64,000 nt of DNA from Ficedula albicollis (taxonomy: Eukaryota > Chordata > Aves > Passeriformes > Muscicapidae), in contig NC_021681.1 in assembly GCF_000247815.1 (NCBI RefSeq), positions 14,894,201 through 14,958,200 of the forward strand, written 5' to 3'. Below are positions 1 to 16,200 of this stretch, piece by piece. Each line of letters opens with the position of its first letter. The first letter of the stretch is position 1. Both the position numbers and the translations under genes were made by a program. The notes beneath the pieces were generated by a model, which was not told where the DNA came from, did no database searches, and saw only the letters and a list, made by a program, of their open reading frames with translations.

Positions 1-410
1 TCACCAGGTTGTTGAGTGACACTCTCCAAGGTGTAGGGGCAGCTCAGGAGTGAAAGGGGATGTGAGACCCCTTTTCCATCTGTTGCTGCCATGCTACACA
101 TTTTCCTTACAGCATGCAGAGAGCATCCATTGTCTGGACCTCATGGGCAGTCCTGGCACAGCTCATCCTGGCCCAGACCCATGGGACAACTCCTTAATTT
201 TCTCTTTTTTTCTAATTTTCATGAAAAAGACACCTCCAGCAGCAATAACAGTTTGCATAGCAGTACATCCTTTCAGCCTTGCTGGAAGACCCAGTGTCTG
301 TATGTGTTTAAACTGCTTTGAAAGCCTTGCATGAAAACTACTCCATGGGAAAAGTAATATTTTTTCACTGCTTATATATTCAATTCAATATCCCTCCTAT
401 TAATACACAG
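1..410 (+). other. FGF12: FGF12 last intron, single-copy left part
   Basis: This is the unique sequence just left of the first duplicated unit. It reads into the intronic part of that unit without interruption, so I infer it is the 3' portion of the last FGF12 intron. It contains no exon I recognise. Two overlapping small open frames here have no recognisable content. The duplicated unit begins at the ttgactgcac that starts at 411. Confidence 0.6.
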
Positions 411-1947
<1,537 letters not shown>

Positions 1948-2293
1948 CTGACAAATACCCTCCCTTCTTCCAGCTCCTCCCCTCCCACCCACCTACCCAC
2001 CCCACCTGGCGAAACCACACTGAGACGATGACAGCTGAGCAAGGCAGGACCTACCGGTAGTGGCTTGGAGTGTGAACTCCAGAATCTTTCTTTGTGTAGG
2101 ACGAGGAAATCGAAACCCAGATCCTGCCTGTTGCAACGTTTTAAAAAACAACAACAACAACAAAAAAAAAAAAAGTGAAGAAAATATGTTTTAAATCTGG
2201 ACTCCATTAACATTTTCAAAAGCAAACTGTTTGCTCTGTGATCAAAGGGGGAAAATCTCATCTCTGCATAATAATAATAATAATAATAATAAT
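1948..2293 (+). other. FGF12: FGF12 3'UTR, left copy (truncated at the duplication junction)
   Basis: The sequence after the stop is CT-rich (about 1958-2010), then has a CAA/poly-A stretch (2149-2174) and a TAA microsatellite (2268-2293). It then jumps straight into the intronic start of the right copy. I see no AATAAA in this interval. A transcript ending here would need a weak signal, or would read on into the right copy, where the first AATAAA is at 3138. Confidence 0.8.
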
Positions 2294-3830
<1,537 letters not shown>

Positions 3831-4151
3831 CTGACAAATACCCTCCCTTCTTCCAACTCCTCCCCTCCCACCCACCTACCCACCCCACCTGGCGAAACCA
3901 CACTGAGACGATGACAGCTGAGCAAGGCAGGACCTACCGGTAGTGGCTTAGAGTGTGAACTCCAGAATCTTTCTTTGTGTAGGACGAGGAAATCGAAACC
4001 CAGATCCTGCCTGTTGCAACGTTTTAAAAAACAACAACAACAACAAAAAAAAAAAAAAGTGAAGAAAATATGTTTTAAATCTGGACTCCATTAACATTTT
4101 CAAAAGCAAACTGTTTGCTCTGTGATCAAAGGGGGAAAATCTCATCTCTGC

Positions 4152-4208
4152 ATAATAATAATAATAATAATAACTAATAAATATAATAATAATAATAATA
4201 ATAATAAA
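4152..4208 (+). repeat. TAA/ATA trinucleotide microsatellite, interrupted
   Basis: Repeated taa/ata units run from the cataataata at 4151 to about 4208, broken once by taactaataaatat. The matching tract in the left copy (2268-2293) is shorter. It sits exactly at the duplication boundary, so it could have taken part in forming the duplication or in confusing an assembler. Confidence 0.9.
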
Positions 4209-4229
4209 GATGTTACCTTTAAAAATAAA
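4176..4229 (+). promoter_or_regulatory. Cluster of candidate polyadenylation signals
   Basis: Canonical AATAAA hexamers occur at 4176-4181, 4203-4208 and 4224-4229, 346 to 399 bp after the right-copy stop. The first two are partly by-products of the TAA repeat. The third lies outside it and is the best candidate. Actual cleavage sites cannot be read from sequence alone. Confidence 0.5.
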
Positions 4230-4230
4230 A

Positions 4231-6513
4231 CAAAGCTTTTGGAAAATTGAACTTATCATATGATGTGCAACAAACACATGGGAATTGCATCCTGTGACTG
4301 TGCTTTCTGTCTTATCCTTTCACCTCACGTTCACACCACTGTTTTTAACATCCTTGCTTCCCTGGGAATGAATGGGATTTTTCACAAAGCAGGAAAGGTA
4401 GGGGTGCATTATGATTCTGTTTGCTCTGCTATCAGTAAAATATAGCCTGCCCGAATTAGGAGCCTGACAGTTATGGGCAATGAAGTAGCTACTCTTTATT
4501 TTCCATCTACATTCAAACCCTGCGTAGTTATTTGTTGCTAATGTCACTCCATGAGTATGTTTGACCCAAGACTGGCATTTCATGCCTTTTTATCATAATT
4601 ATTTATATTTATAGGCTTGTTTTACTGTATTAGTTTCCAAGGGAATTTCAGAAATGGGTTTTCAGGTCTCACAGGATGAAGCAATCATATTTATTAGGGT
4701 AGAGTTAGGAGATAAAGGGCAGGAGGGATAGCTGCTTGCTTTAAAATATGAAACAGATTAAGAAATGCTGCTGAAATCTTGCTGTCAGATGGAAATGGTA
4801 AGGCATGTGCTGTTTGAGAGGGCAACAGGATTTTAGCAATGGAAAGAGGGATGTGGGGATGGGGTGTGCCTAGGAGGGAGCAGCAGTAGGGGAACATGGG
4901 TGGTTGTGCCTGTCCAGTTGTGCCAAGGTGAGGACATTTCTTTCTAGCAGCACTGCCTAAATGTTCTGGGTCCACACATACCACACATGTTCAAAGCAGA
5001 GGCTGCAAACCCCTCCAATCCCCAGCCTTACCTCAGGGATGGTCTGAGGCCCCTGAGATGCTGCAGCAGCCTGGATATGGGCGTGGGCACGAGTCTTGCT
5101 GCAGATGCTGGAGCAGCACTTCAGAAATAAAAAATTCCCAATGGGGAAAGGCCAGGAGGGAGGCAGTGGGGTGAGGGATGCCCAGTGCTGAGCCCACCTG
5201 CAGCAACCAGGACTTTAGAGGGGACTGGCAAGGCTCTCCCTGTCTGACACTTGTCTCCCTGTGGGCTGGGTGAGCAGTGAACCCTCGCTGCTGGTGGGAC
5301 TGCAGCAGGGCAGTGTGGGCTGGTGCCCCATCACAGATCACACACAATCTCCAGCCTCTGGCTGCTTTCAGCAGGCATGGGCAGCAGCAGTGATGGAGCT
5401 GCTGTGACAGAAACAGGCACTGCCCTGGCTCAGGGGCCTGGGAAGCCTTGCTGCTCCACCATGGGCACAGACCAAGGGAAAAGCAATCCCCCAAGGGCCT
5501 GGAGAGGGGACAGAGCAGTTCTTTATAGACAGAGAAGCAGGCTAAAGCCTTGCAGTTACAGGCTGGGTGGGCGTTTGCGTCGCTCACAGCAAACACCTTA
5601 AATACACCTTAATTGTGGGGGCTCCTGCGCCATCCCGGCCAAGGCTCAGCTGGCTGGCAGCCACACAGGCACAGCTGCTGCTGGGAGTGCCAGGGAGAGG
5701 GGAGTGCCAGGGCTGTGCCAGGCTGGCCAGGATGCTCCTGCAAAGCCACTTCTGCCCCCGTGCCTCCTCCCCAGACAGGGCGGTGCTGGGGCACATCAGA
5801 GCTCGGTGGGCAGCTCTGTAAGGGAGCAAAGAGACAGCCAGATCTCAAGGTTATGGAAGACTCCCAGGATCAGTGTGAAGAAATGAATTTCAAGCATGTC
5901 CTTTTGTGTTTTGGAAAAGCTGAAGCCTTGAAATAAAGAGCCTCTTGCCATGGCTCTGCTGCCCAGTGCTGCACCTACAGCAGGCAGCCCTCCATGCTAC
6001 ACGTCATGTCAGAGTGACTTACTGCTGCCCTGCAGCCCCACAGCACTGGAGCAAGGTCACTAACACACGTTCAGCTTGGGAGCACACACCCAGCCCCATC
6101 TGATGTCATTCACTGTCTATATTTCAGCTCCTGCCCACACTAGGGAGCACCCCAAATTAAAGGATCACTGGAGACAAGTGCACTCAACGAAATGGAGTCT
6201 CAAGGCCAATATGTTGAGGTATCAGGTTCCTAAACTGTCACCACTCACCAGGCCATGGTTTAGGCACTGAGCCACAGCTTTTCCAGCTGCCCTATGGAGG
6301 GAAAGCCCAGCACCCAGCACAGAATAGAACATCCCCAGCACACCTTGATACCACAAGCCTCTCCTGGACCCAGCTGTGGGCAGCTTGCCAAGGGCATTGA
6401 TGTCATCTAGAGCAGCTCCAGAACGAGACACTAAAAATTGCTGTGGCCCAATGTGCAGGATACCCTTTGCCTAAGCTCCAGAAAGCTGTGGGCCACAGCA
6501 GACCCAGTTCTAT
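4231..6513. other. Non-coding flank downstream of FGF12
   Basis: I recognise no gene here. The first 700 bp is AT-rich and may still be 3'UTR. From about 5000 to 5830 the sequence is GC-richer, which produces long chance frames such as 5033-5596 on the minus strand. An AATAAA occurs at 5932-5937. No repeat family is obvious. Confidence 0.6.
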
Positions 6514-6641
6514 CATGTGCTAATTTTCCATTGTGGGACTCACTTACCACTTCCCCCACTGGGCTTTTGCCTTGTTACCTACCATGTGCTAATTTTCCAC
6601 TGTGGGACTCACCACTTCCCCCACTGGGCTTTTGCCTTGTT
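6514..6641. repeat. Short tandem duplication, 69-bp offset
   Basis: A segment beginning catgtgctaattttcca at 6514 is repeated from 6583. Both copies end with ggcttttgccttgtta. The first has a few extra bases (cacttaccac versus caccac) and a C/T difference, so the copies have diverged slightly. The second copy runs directly into the next duplication. Confidence 0.9.
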
Positions 6642-6915
6642 AATAGTCTTTGGCCAAATCATTGCTCCCTTCTTAATACGATAGCACAAACCACAATAAA
6701 AACCCTGAGGAAGTACTGGGCTTTTTCCTGACCTCTAGGAAGCTGCAAAAGTCATCTTGTGGTGTAATGCAGGGACTCAATAGTCTTTGGCCAAATCATT
6801 GCTCGCTTCTTAATACGATAGCACAAACCACAATAAAAACCCTGAGGAAGTACTGGGCTTTTTCCTGACCTCTAGGAAGCTGCAAAAGTCATCTTGTGGT
6901 GTAATGCAGGGACTC
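6642..6915. repeat. Tandem duplication, 137-bp unit
   Basis: Copy 1 is 6642-6778 and copy 2 is 6779-6915. Both start aatagtctttggcc and end gcagggactc. One substitution is visible (ttgctcccttc versus ttgctcgcttc). No protein or known repeat family is evident in the unit. Confidence 0.95.
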
Positions 6916-9900
6916 CTGACATCAGATACCCAAAAAACAGTGAGGCTGCACAGCCCAGCTGCCCAGTGTCCACCTGCACCAGCTGCTGACTGCGAGCTGC
7001 TTGGCTCCAGGTGCCCCAATATCTCCAGATGCCTGGAAAAATCCAGGGGATCCACGGCTTGTAGATACCATGTAGAGCTTCATGCATTTTTTTAACACAA
7101 GTTCCTTGCAAGCTCTGTCCTCAGGCCTTATCTCAAGGAGGTGATGTGGGTTTTGTTGATTAGCCATCTGCTGCTTCCCAATTTTCAGGGAAAAAGGGAA
7201 TCCACAGAGAGATTTTTCCCTTACTTTGAAGTTCCTACAGTCTCTTCATTGCTTCTCACTGTTCTTTCTTGGTGTTGAAGTCTTGATGAGTGATATTTCT
7301 TTTTTTTTTTCTTTCTTTAGCCTCTCATACAGCAACCATTTAGGAAGCTCTGTCACTCAGTTTAACATTGTAGTGACCCCAACCCTTGTCTGGCTGCACA
7401 TGATACTAGCAGGACAAATTTCCTTGCTATGATGGCATGGCATTGGGGAAACACCTAGCACAGAAAAGTAAATGATAAAAAAAGGATGTTTTTGTCCAAC
7501 CTGGCCCATAGCTACTGTTAACTCTGGTAAGGCTGCAGCAAACCTTTGCTCTCTGAGTAACAGATGCTGCTGTAAAAGATACTGAACATTAGAAGTCCAG
7601 CAGCAAAAAATACATCACAGAAATGTGAGTATATTTAAAGCATTCAGGTTTTTTCAACTCATTTTTAATTGTGATTGGCATGGCTCTGGCTATATGTTCT
7701 GTGCAAAACATCCCCTCTCACCTATGCATAAAGGACAAAACCAGATAAAATTGCTCCAGTTTGGACCATAAGGATTTTCCTAGGAAGAAAATGCAGGAAA
7801 AGCTACAGACAAGCATGCCATACTGCGCCAGCAAGTTCTGCCACAAGTGTCAGCACTGGCATGTGACAATGTGCTGTAAAGTGAAGCTGACACTCAACAA
7901 AGCAATTTATGAAAGTTGTCTGTCAACATTTTTGTGTTTGCGCCCAGAGAGGTTCTGGCTGATAAAGGCCCACGCAATCCCTCAAGCTGTCACGGGCTCC
8001 ACTTTACACCATTACATCCCAAACCTCACTGAGCGTGCCCCAGGAGAGCTCCTGCCCCAGAAAGGTACCCTTGCCACACCCTGAGCGGTGCTGAAGAGAC
8101 GTGTAAGTGCCCAAGGCTGAGCAGAGCTAGCAGGAAACAAAGTGTGCTACCCTTCCTGGTCCCACGCCAGCAAGACTGCAGCCTGGATGCACGATGGGCA
8201 TGAAAAGACATCTTCATGAGGATGACACTTCCTAAAACAAAGAGGGCAGAGAGTTGTCATTAGTTAAAGCACACAAACCCAACTTTGACTGATGGGCATG
8301 CACTAAAATAGACTGCTTTCTACAGAGGGAAGATGTTGGCCCCAAAACATGTCCAGTACTAAAACTCTATTCATTGGGGCATAGTGTAGCTCTGGTCATA
8401 GACAGCGAGGATCAGTTCGTGTGTCACTGCATCAAGGAAATTACAAACAAGAAAAGACACAAGTGAGTCTCTTTTGTGACTTCTCCCCTAAAACTGAAAC
8501 AAAATGTTTAGTTGCTGCTGTGGGATGACCCACTGCACACACCTAGGAGTAAAATAAAAAAAACCAGCACTGCACTTCCTTAGTGAAGCAGAGATGTTTC
8601 CATGGCATTCACATTTTCCCTCTCCCACCACCAAGGCGATGGAAGGCTGTTTCCATGGAGCAGAAGGCATTAAGGCTCACATCCTCCTCACCTGCACCGA
8701 GTCAAGCTTGACTGCTCTGCTTCAGCTGCTCAGCTGCAGTCATGGGCATCCTTCAATTTCCCCATGTTCTTTTTACACACCTTTATTAAGGGGAAAAAAT
8801 CCCCCAAATAACTCCATAGCCAGGCTGATGCATTTTTAGCACCATGTTTAAGAGCATGAACATCTCAAAACTGCTGATACATTTGTGGCCATGAAGTTAA
8901 AGCTCAATAATTCCCATTTCAGGAGAGAGGATTTCTGCTCATGATAGTTGCATAATGAACTGCTGCATGCACAGAAATTGGACATCTTCCCAGCCTGCCT
9001 CCCTCTTGGACTTCAGGCACCTTCTCTGTGCTAAAGGAGGTCCAGGCCAGCATGGCTCCATCTCACCAGGAATAGCATCCAGCAGGAATTGTGAGGATGA
9101 CACAGGGAGCTCACACAGACTCCAGAGCATTCCCAGCTGAGACAAATGGAGTTTCAGTGCAGAAAATGTTAACCTTCCATGGTCAAATGTTCTTTCTAGA
9201 AAGGACAGGATCTCTCATCAAACAATTGCTTGAAAAGAAAGAAGGGGGTTTGTTTTATTCACAATACCCTGTTGCAGGTACAGGGATAATCCATCTTTGG
9301 AAAATGCCACTGGTGTTTATTGAGAAATACAAATGGAAAAAAACAAGGCACTATCAATTTTTTTTTTTTTTTAAAGTCTGGATATGGGATCTGAGGAATA
9401 GCAGGGGATAGCCCTCTCAAGAGTCTATTAAGAAAAGGTTATATATTGTTCCATTTTCCATGCTCATTACAATCACTGCCCCAATAATAGCTGCGTGCTG
9501 TGCCTTTCTCTATTCTAGTACAATTTTCCCCGTGGGAACTAAATAACTCTGTTTAAATACTGAGCAGAGCTGTTAGAAGAAAGCAGGATGGTTCTGCTGT
9601 GCTTGCCTTGTGTGCAATCTGCATCTTAGGGAGCTGGTTAGGACCCTCTTTCTCATAGCCTGATAAAGGAATAAAGGGGCAGCACTGGGGAGGAGGAACC
9701 TGTTGGTCAGTCCAACTAAATGACATTGTGAAGGAAAAATTCTGTCAGACTTAATAATTTTCAGAAATTAAGGCTTTGGTGAATTTTAATTCCTTGAGCT
9801 CTAAAAAAGTCGCAGGGAGAAAAGCAACCAGTGGATCCATCTTGGTGCCAGTCCCTAAACAAGGACTTTGGTGACATTTAAGGCTCTATATCCAGCTCCT

Positions 9901-11600
9901 GGCTTGTCTCCTAGACAGAGTGATGCTTTCCTTTCTCAGAGCTCTGAGTTTCCGTGGGGGATCCTCCTCACTGAGTCCTCGGGGCACCCTGGCCCAAGGA
10001 GGACAGAGCAGTTCCTGCTTGGGCAGCAGTGGGAACCCAAATTTAGTGTCCTGCTCAGCTTTTAGCTGATGGCCCAAGCCAGGGGCTCCTCACAGAGGCA
10101 TCCCCAGGGCACCCCATGCCTCCTCCAAACACGCCAGGAAAGGCAGGAGAACAAAGCTCACTGTGCTGAGCAATTCTGCTCCCCTGATTTGCGCAGAGCC
10201 CAAAGCAAGAACCCCAGACTCTGAGGTGCACAGCTGTGAGCTCCCCTGCTGTGCTGCTCCATCTGGGCTGTGGTGCCAGGAGCAGCCCTGAGCAGGGGTT
10301 CTGGGGATCACAGAGCCCAAGGAGTGCTCTGATCCTATGATAGAGGGACACTGCAAAGGGGAAGAGCTCCCAGTTCGACTGTGCCTCCCAGGGTCACTGA
10401 CACGCTGTGACTCTGACACTGCCACTTATCAATTTTATTTTCCAGCTTACTGCACAAGCTGGCAAATCAAATAGTTTCACTCAGTTCACCATTAAACAAA
10501 GAAGCAAGCCAATGCTCAGGGAACAAGCTTTACTTGACATCAACTCAATTTGAAGATCAGAAAGAGGTGTGTTTAACTTTGCATTATCTTCTATTTTTAA
10601 TTTTCACTGGGTTTGTTTCCTCCTGCTATCAGACAGCACAGAAAGCAGAACTAATAGGGAAAACACTGACTTCAGCTGTGGGAGCAGAAAACATTATCTC
10701 ACAAAGAGATGGGATACTCTGGTGACTCCCAGCTCAGTTCCTCTGGGTTTCAGATGAGGAGTTTTCACATGAGAATATAATGAATTTTCACAAGGTCCCA
10801 GCTGGGGCACTGTGAGACTTCACTGGCAATTTCATATGATTCTCCCAGCAAGGTCAATGGGCTGCCAGGTAGGATCTGAATTCAAACTGTGCATTCAGGG
10901 TGTGGAACCAGAACTTCCCAGGGAAAGCTCCCCATGGGTACATAGAGACCTGAATTTGTCATGGAAAAGGGTCCAGTTCAAATTACCATCTTTGGATTCC
11001 ACTTTCATATTTCCCTGTAAAACCAAACTCAACTTCTAAATTCTGTACTCATCTCTGTATTCTTGAATCTCCAAATTCAAACACCAAACTATTTCAGAAT
11101 TTTGTTCTATCTGTAGGATTGAATAGGCCTTGAATAAATTGGTAGCATTTAATAAGAAAAACACTCTGTATTGACAATATTTAACTGTCAATATTTAATT
11201 TAATGGCCAAGGAACACAATAATCTAGCTCTAGACATGCCCAAACGTAGAGTCCATACCCTTGTAAAAATTTAACTTCAACTTCTGCAGTTTGATCCCAC
11301 TTAATATTAATTCAGTAAAGCCAGTTTTTTGTTCAGAAATATGTTCTTCTGGACAAGCCACTGCAAACACATCAGCAGAGGGTGACTTCAGAGAGAGACA
11401 GAATGGATGCAGTCCCCAGAGTCAAAGCTGGGGGTACTTTTAACAGAAAGACATGTTCATCAATAAAAGGAAATCTTTCCAAAATCAGCATGAGCTGGTT
11501 CCAGTGAAGGCTTTATCTTTTCTTTGTAAAATAGTTGCCTGCTCCTACAGACTTGCAGGAATAAATTTTATATCACTTGTAGCTCATACTAAAACTGACC
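6916..11600. other. Non-coding DNA, no recognised gene
   Basis: This is mixed-composition intergenic sequence with short poly-T and poly-A tracts (for example about 7299-7309 and 9358-9373). Open frames are under about 115 codons and match nothing I know. I see no convincing mobile element. Confidence 0.6.
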
Positions 11601-11669
11601 AAAAAAAAAAAAAAAACAAAAAAAAAACAAGGGGGGGGGGGGGGGGGGGGGGGAAAAAAAAAAAAAAAA
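11601..11669. repeat. A/G/A homopolymer block
   Basis: The block has 16 A (11601-11616), C, 10 A, C, two A, 23 G (11631-11653) and then 16 A (11654-11669). It makes an almost pure purine strand of 69 bp. It is followed by A- and C-rich sequence (ccaaaccaaaaccc). Homopolymer lengths may be inaccurate. Confidence 0.95.
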
Positions 11670-13099
11670 CCAAACCAAAACCCAAATGAAATCCCCCATC
11701 AATTCCATACTGCTGCCCACCTGAATCCTGCTTTGTTTTGGAAACTTCAAGGAGCTGAGAATCAAACTCACCCCCAGGGCAACTCCAGTGAAATCAATGT
11801 ACAACCCTGGGAATTAATCTGGCCCAAGCCTCATTTTCTCTTTAACTGCAGGAATCAAGGTCATTTTCCCATCTGGATTTTGCAGAGGCTTCTGCACATG
11901 CTGATGAGTTATACCTTTTATGAAACCTTGACCATCATTTTCAGGGCTAAAAAATGATTGCACAATGTCAGAGGATCACAGGAAATAAGATGAAGACTCT
12001 TGGTGTTAAAATCCAGACCTTATATTTACTATGTGCCACCTCTCCTGAGTCTCCCAAAGTCATATCCAGTATCCTTCCAGAGTACACTGCAGGAATCTGT
12101 CCTCCTTTGTCTCCAAAATCTCACACTTAATGCCAGCTGACACCACTCGTACTCTATCTTAAATTCAGAGAAGTTACTCTTTCCCACATTCTGTAGGTTT
12201 TATCCAACTGTGTGACCAGCATTTTTCTGCTGGTTGAAGGACGGAGAAAAACAAACTGTAAGTTTTTTGTTTTGGAGGGGAAGTGGGTCTATCCATCTGT
12301 CTATCTATGCCTGTAGTCCTGTACCCCATTCCCTCCTCAGCAACCCCCTCTGTGTCAGCACATGGATGTCTGGAACCTGCAGGAACCTCTGATGACAGCA
12401 GAGCAGGCAGCCTTGGTCAGCACCTTAAAAACTGCTTTTGAGAACTTGAGGGCAAAGACCTCATGTGAGCAAGCAATTAGAGCAATTATTCCAAGTCCCA
12501 AAAACGGTAGGTGGGTCAAAAGATGCCAAAAGGATTGGCTGCAGACACCCTCTCCCTCACAAGGTGGTCTGCCAGGCATGCTGGCCAAGGCTGCACCTGG
12601 TACATCCAGCTCATCGTGGGAACAGAACGTGCCACTCAAACGTGGCAGTGGCTGTAAGACAATAGATCAGAGATACAGGGTCTGCAAAAGCAATTCCTGA
12701 CTAGAAGCAGGCTATCTGGACATCCCCTTTTAACCCAGACTTGGTATGAGCACATCACCTCCTCACTCTAGAGACTGGCTGCCAGATGTCTGCTACAAAA
12801 TAAGACTGAGAAATTTGTGGTTTGTGATATTTTAATATCCTGAGCAGAGGATTATTTGCTGTTTAGTGTGCTTTAAAATGTAGTCCTTCCGTGCAATTGA
12901 TAGCTTTACTGCTCCTGGACAGAATAACAAACAGCTGTGGTGCTAAATAAAAGAGATCCTTTGGATCATCTCAGAGCACCATCTTGGTGCCTTGGAGCCA
13001 CAGTGACTTGCAAAGGGTGAGTGGTCGTGGGGCAGGTTTGCCAGCTGGTGCAGGCACTTGCAGCTTCTTGGAGTTCATGTAAAAAAGATTTCATCACAG
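11670..13099. other. Non-coding DNA, no recognised gene
   Basis: I see nothing specific in this stretch. Frames near 12355-12700 on both strands overlap each other and look like chance. Confidence 0.55.
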
Positions 13100-13200
13100 A
13101 TTATTAAAGGCAGAAAGGACAGTTGTAAATCAGAGAGTCTGACCTCCTGTGTAACATAGACTGGTGATTTCAGAAGTCAGAGATTAGCCTGACCAGAGGT
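13100..13200. repeat. Possible ancient amniote interspersed repeat fragment
   Basis: The stretch with gaaaggacagttgtaaatc followed by gtctgacctcctgtgtaaca resembles an old interspersed repeat seen in birds and turtles, where a phrase like agtctgacctcctgtataacacaggcc is common. I remember it as CR1/L3-related but am not certain of the family. It is diverged, and the ends cannot be set by eye. Confidence 0.35.
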
Positions 13201-16200
13201 ACCCAGTTGGGCAATGGAAATTCTGCTCTTAGTTCACTGGAATCTCACAAGCCAGTGTTGTAAGTCCACAATGCAGCAGAGAGTTCATTCAGAGGCTGCA
13301 GACCAGGTAATCAGATTCTGTGCAGGTTTACTTCTTGATTATTTATTCAATAAGGATCACATTAAAAGCCCACTGGAGGCAGCGAGAGACTCCTGTTGAC
13401 TTTGCAGCAGCCTAAATCAGACCTGAAGCATTCAGAGTTTTAATATGCACAATTGGAATGTGGTAGTTTTCAGAGGTCTGTATCAAATTATGAGCTCCCT
13501 TTGGAGTAATGTGCTCATCACACATCTTCACTTGCCCGAGGGTAACCTCTCATGACTTGTTCCAAACAGCTTTCCTGCCTGGACTGACACTGACTCAGAA
13601 GACCTCAGAACTAGGATCACCTACTGACCTCCTTCCATGCAAAAATGGTTTCTTGGCTGAGATGAAGGAAGGTGTGGCTGGTGAGGATGGCAGAGTGACA
13701 AAGCCAAAGCTCAGGAGTTAGGAGCAGTTGAGGCAGAGCTGTAGAAAGCATTCCAAATAACTTTGTGTGAAGCCTCAGCTAATGCTGCCTTATCCCTCTA
13801 TTTTATTTCCCCTTCAAAACAGGACACCACAGACACTCCTTCCTCCCTTTCTCCTCCAGCAAAACCTGAATGCTGTATTTGTCAGAGCTTCTGGGGTTCC
13901 TACAGAGCACAACAGATCATAGAAACTGCTTATATTGGTGGATTCTGGGGTAAAATCTTTCTGGGTGCAGGGCCCCATAGGCCAGATAAAAATGGGGTCC
14001 TTCATAACCCTTGCTATGTGTAACAGTACCAAAAAGAAAGATTTGTCAATATCTGAATATGTCAGATGTGGAGCCAGATGTGTTATATTGTCTGTTGACC
14101 ACTTTATAATCTTCTATCCCATCTGTAGAAGATTAAAAATCTATGTAATATTTTTTGGTGGAACAGTATTTTTCCAATGAGAAAAAACAAAGCCTCTGAT
14201 TTGTATTCCTCTGACTTGAAATCATTCATTTTAAATGACTGTTTGTTCTGCTAATTTAGAATCCAGGCAGGCATGGAAACAATTTATTTTGGTTTGCAAA
14301 AGGAGCTGAGCTTGGGTTTGTTGAGTGCATTTGTACTTTGTTGCTTTGGGATGCAGTACAGCTCCCTGCTGGAATAAGGGGTCTCCAGAGGCAGGAGATC
14401 CATAGTGACCCTCAGAGAGGAACCTGTCCTTGACTGAACATCACATCTGTTGTATTTCCCTTGAATCCTCCGCAAGAGTTATTTTTCCAAAAGTCCCTTA
14501 ATGAACTAAAGCCTCCATGGTCACCCCAATGTGATGCAGCCCAGACAATGGATAAGTGTTCACTCAGGAGCCCAGTCTGACATGCAGCCTCTGGCCAAAC
14601 TCAGATGGGGACTGCTCCACTGCAAAATCCAATGTGACTCGAGTTCCCTGCTCCTATGAAAAAGTCCTTGTACTTCTTACAGCCTCATTAGAAACTTGGA
14701 GTCTCCTACTGCTGGAAGCGTGGAAACCAATTCAAAAAACCAACTCGTGCAGACACAGGTTAAGAAAGGATTTTGACATCCCTAACAATGGCACTATCCC
14801 AGTAAATAAATTATCAGCACTCACTTACAATTACTTTTGTTATACTTGTACCTGCTTTGCAGCAAATTTCCCAAGACAGAGTTCTGATGTCTGGTAATTT
14901 TATTTTCCCTAACGTCTAAGCAAAAACTATTTTTTTTTTTGAAAAATGCTTCTTGACATTTGAAGCAGAAAAGTAATTGGCATTGAACCAATTGAAAAGC
15001 TGGATAATATTGTCTTTCAAGATAAGCTGGGCAATATTGAGGACCACAGCAACGTTACATGATACAAAGATTTTTTGAAATAGCTTTCATTCTGGTTTGC
15101 CACCAAACCTCAGTAACAGCACATTAAAGACATGAATTTCAGTACCCCAGCACAGACATTGTGTTCTGTAGCTCAAAATGTTTCATCTTACTGCTCAGGA
15201 TTCTTGCCATTTAGCACGTTTGCATTTGTGCTAAGTTGCTAAATTTTTAGTATTTCCCCACTTACCTGGTTTGACACTGAAAATCTACGTGAGGCAGAGG
15301 GAATTGGCCCTGGGAGTGTGGGCACTGCACTCTCAGGGCTGTTGACACTTAGATTGGCACTCTGTAGTCAGACAGCACAGCAATGGGCCCCTTGCATAAA
15401 CTGATAAACAACAAAATATGTTAGAAGCTGTATGAATTGAAACCATAGCCCTCCCACAGCAGAGTAATTTGCAACAGAGATGGCACCATCAGGAAGAAGC
15501 CAAACCCAGCTGATTTCCTGCAGACAGTTCATCCCTTTTGAAAACAAAGACCAAATTCATGGAGTATCCTTGCACCAGCCACCCGAGGGTTTGAAGGTGG
15601 GTTGGTCCACAAGCAGAGAAGAGTCTGTGTCTTAGACTGAGTGGAGCTGGTGAGGCAATTTGGCTGCTGCCAATTTGGCTGGGGCTGTCCCAGCTCATGC
15701 TCCTGCTGTCTCTTGGTCTGCGCTAAAGCACTGAACCAAAAGAAAATCATTTGCTGGTTTAGCCCCTGAGGCAGACTCACCCCAGGAGCGGCACAGGGGA
15801 CAGGGTGGGAGCATGTGAGGACAGCAGCTGGTGGCAGGGCTGCTGCTGTGGGGGCAGATAGCCCTTCCATCACCTCAGCCACGGTGCCAGGCCATGTCCT
15901 CAGTGCCTGCTGCCCTCACTGCAGACAGAGCAGTAGGATCCCTCCTCACAGCCTCCTGACTGGAACATTTCTTGCCACTGTCAGATTAATGAGAGCCTCA
16001 CAGTCCTAGGGTGGCTTTTGCTCCCAACCAGAGACTTTCCTTTCTCCATTGAAGGGTATGAAATTAATGAAAATTAACAACAGAGGCACATTACAGCTAT
16101 GCAGCTGCTATAAACACACAGAGACAGGGTCATCTCTCCACAGATGGCTGCTCTGAGTATTTCTAGCACTGCTGCTAACTAATCCTATTAGAGGGAGCCA

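Larger units (their letters stand above)
3831..4230 (+). other. FGF12: FGF12 3'UTR, right copy with natural continuation
   Basis: It repeats the CT-rich stretch, CAA/poly-A stretch and TAA repeat of the left copy. It then runs on through an interrupted TAA/ATA microsatellite into unique AT-rich sequence with three AATAAA hexamers. FGF12 transcripts in other vertebrates can have long 3'UTRs, so the true 3' end may lie further right than 4230. Confidence 0.7.

Noticed and set aside
5033..5596. 187-codon minus-strand open frame
   Set aside because: It is Cys- and Pro-rich with no domain, in a GC-richer stretch with several other open frames.
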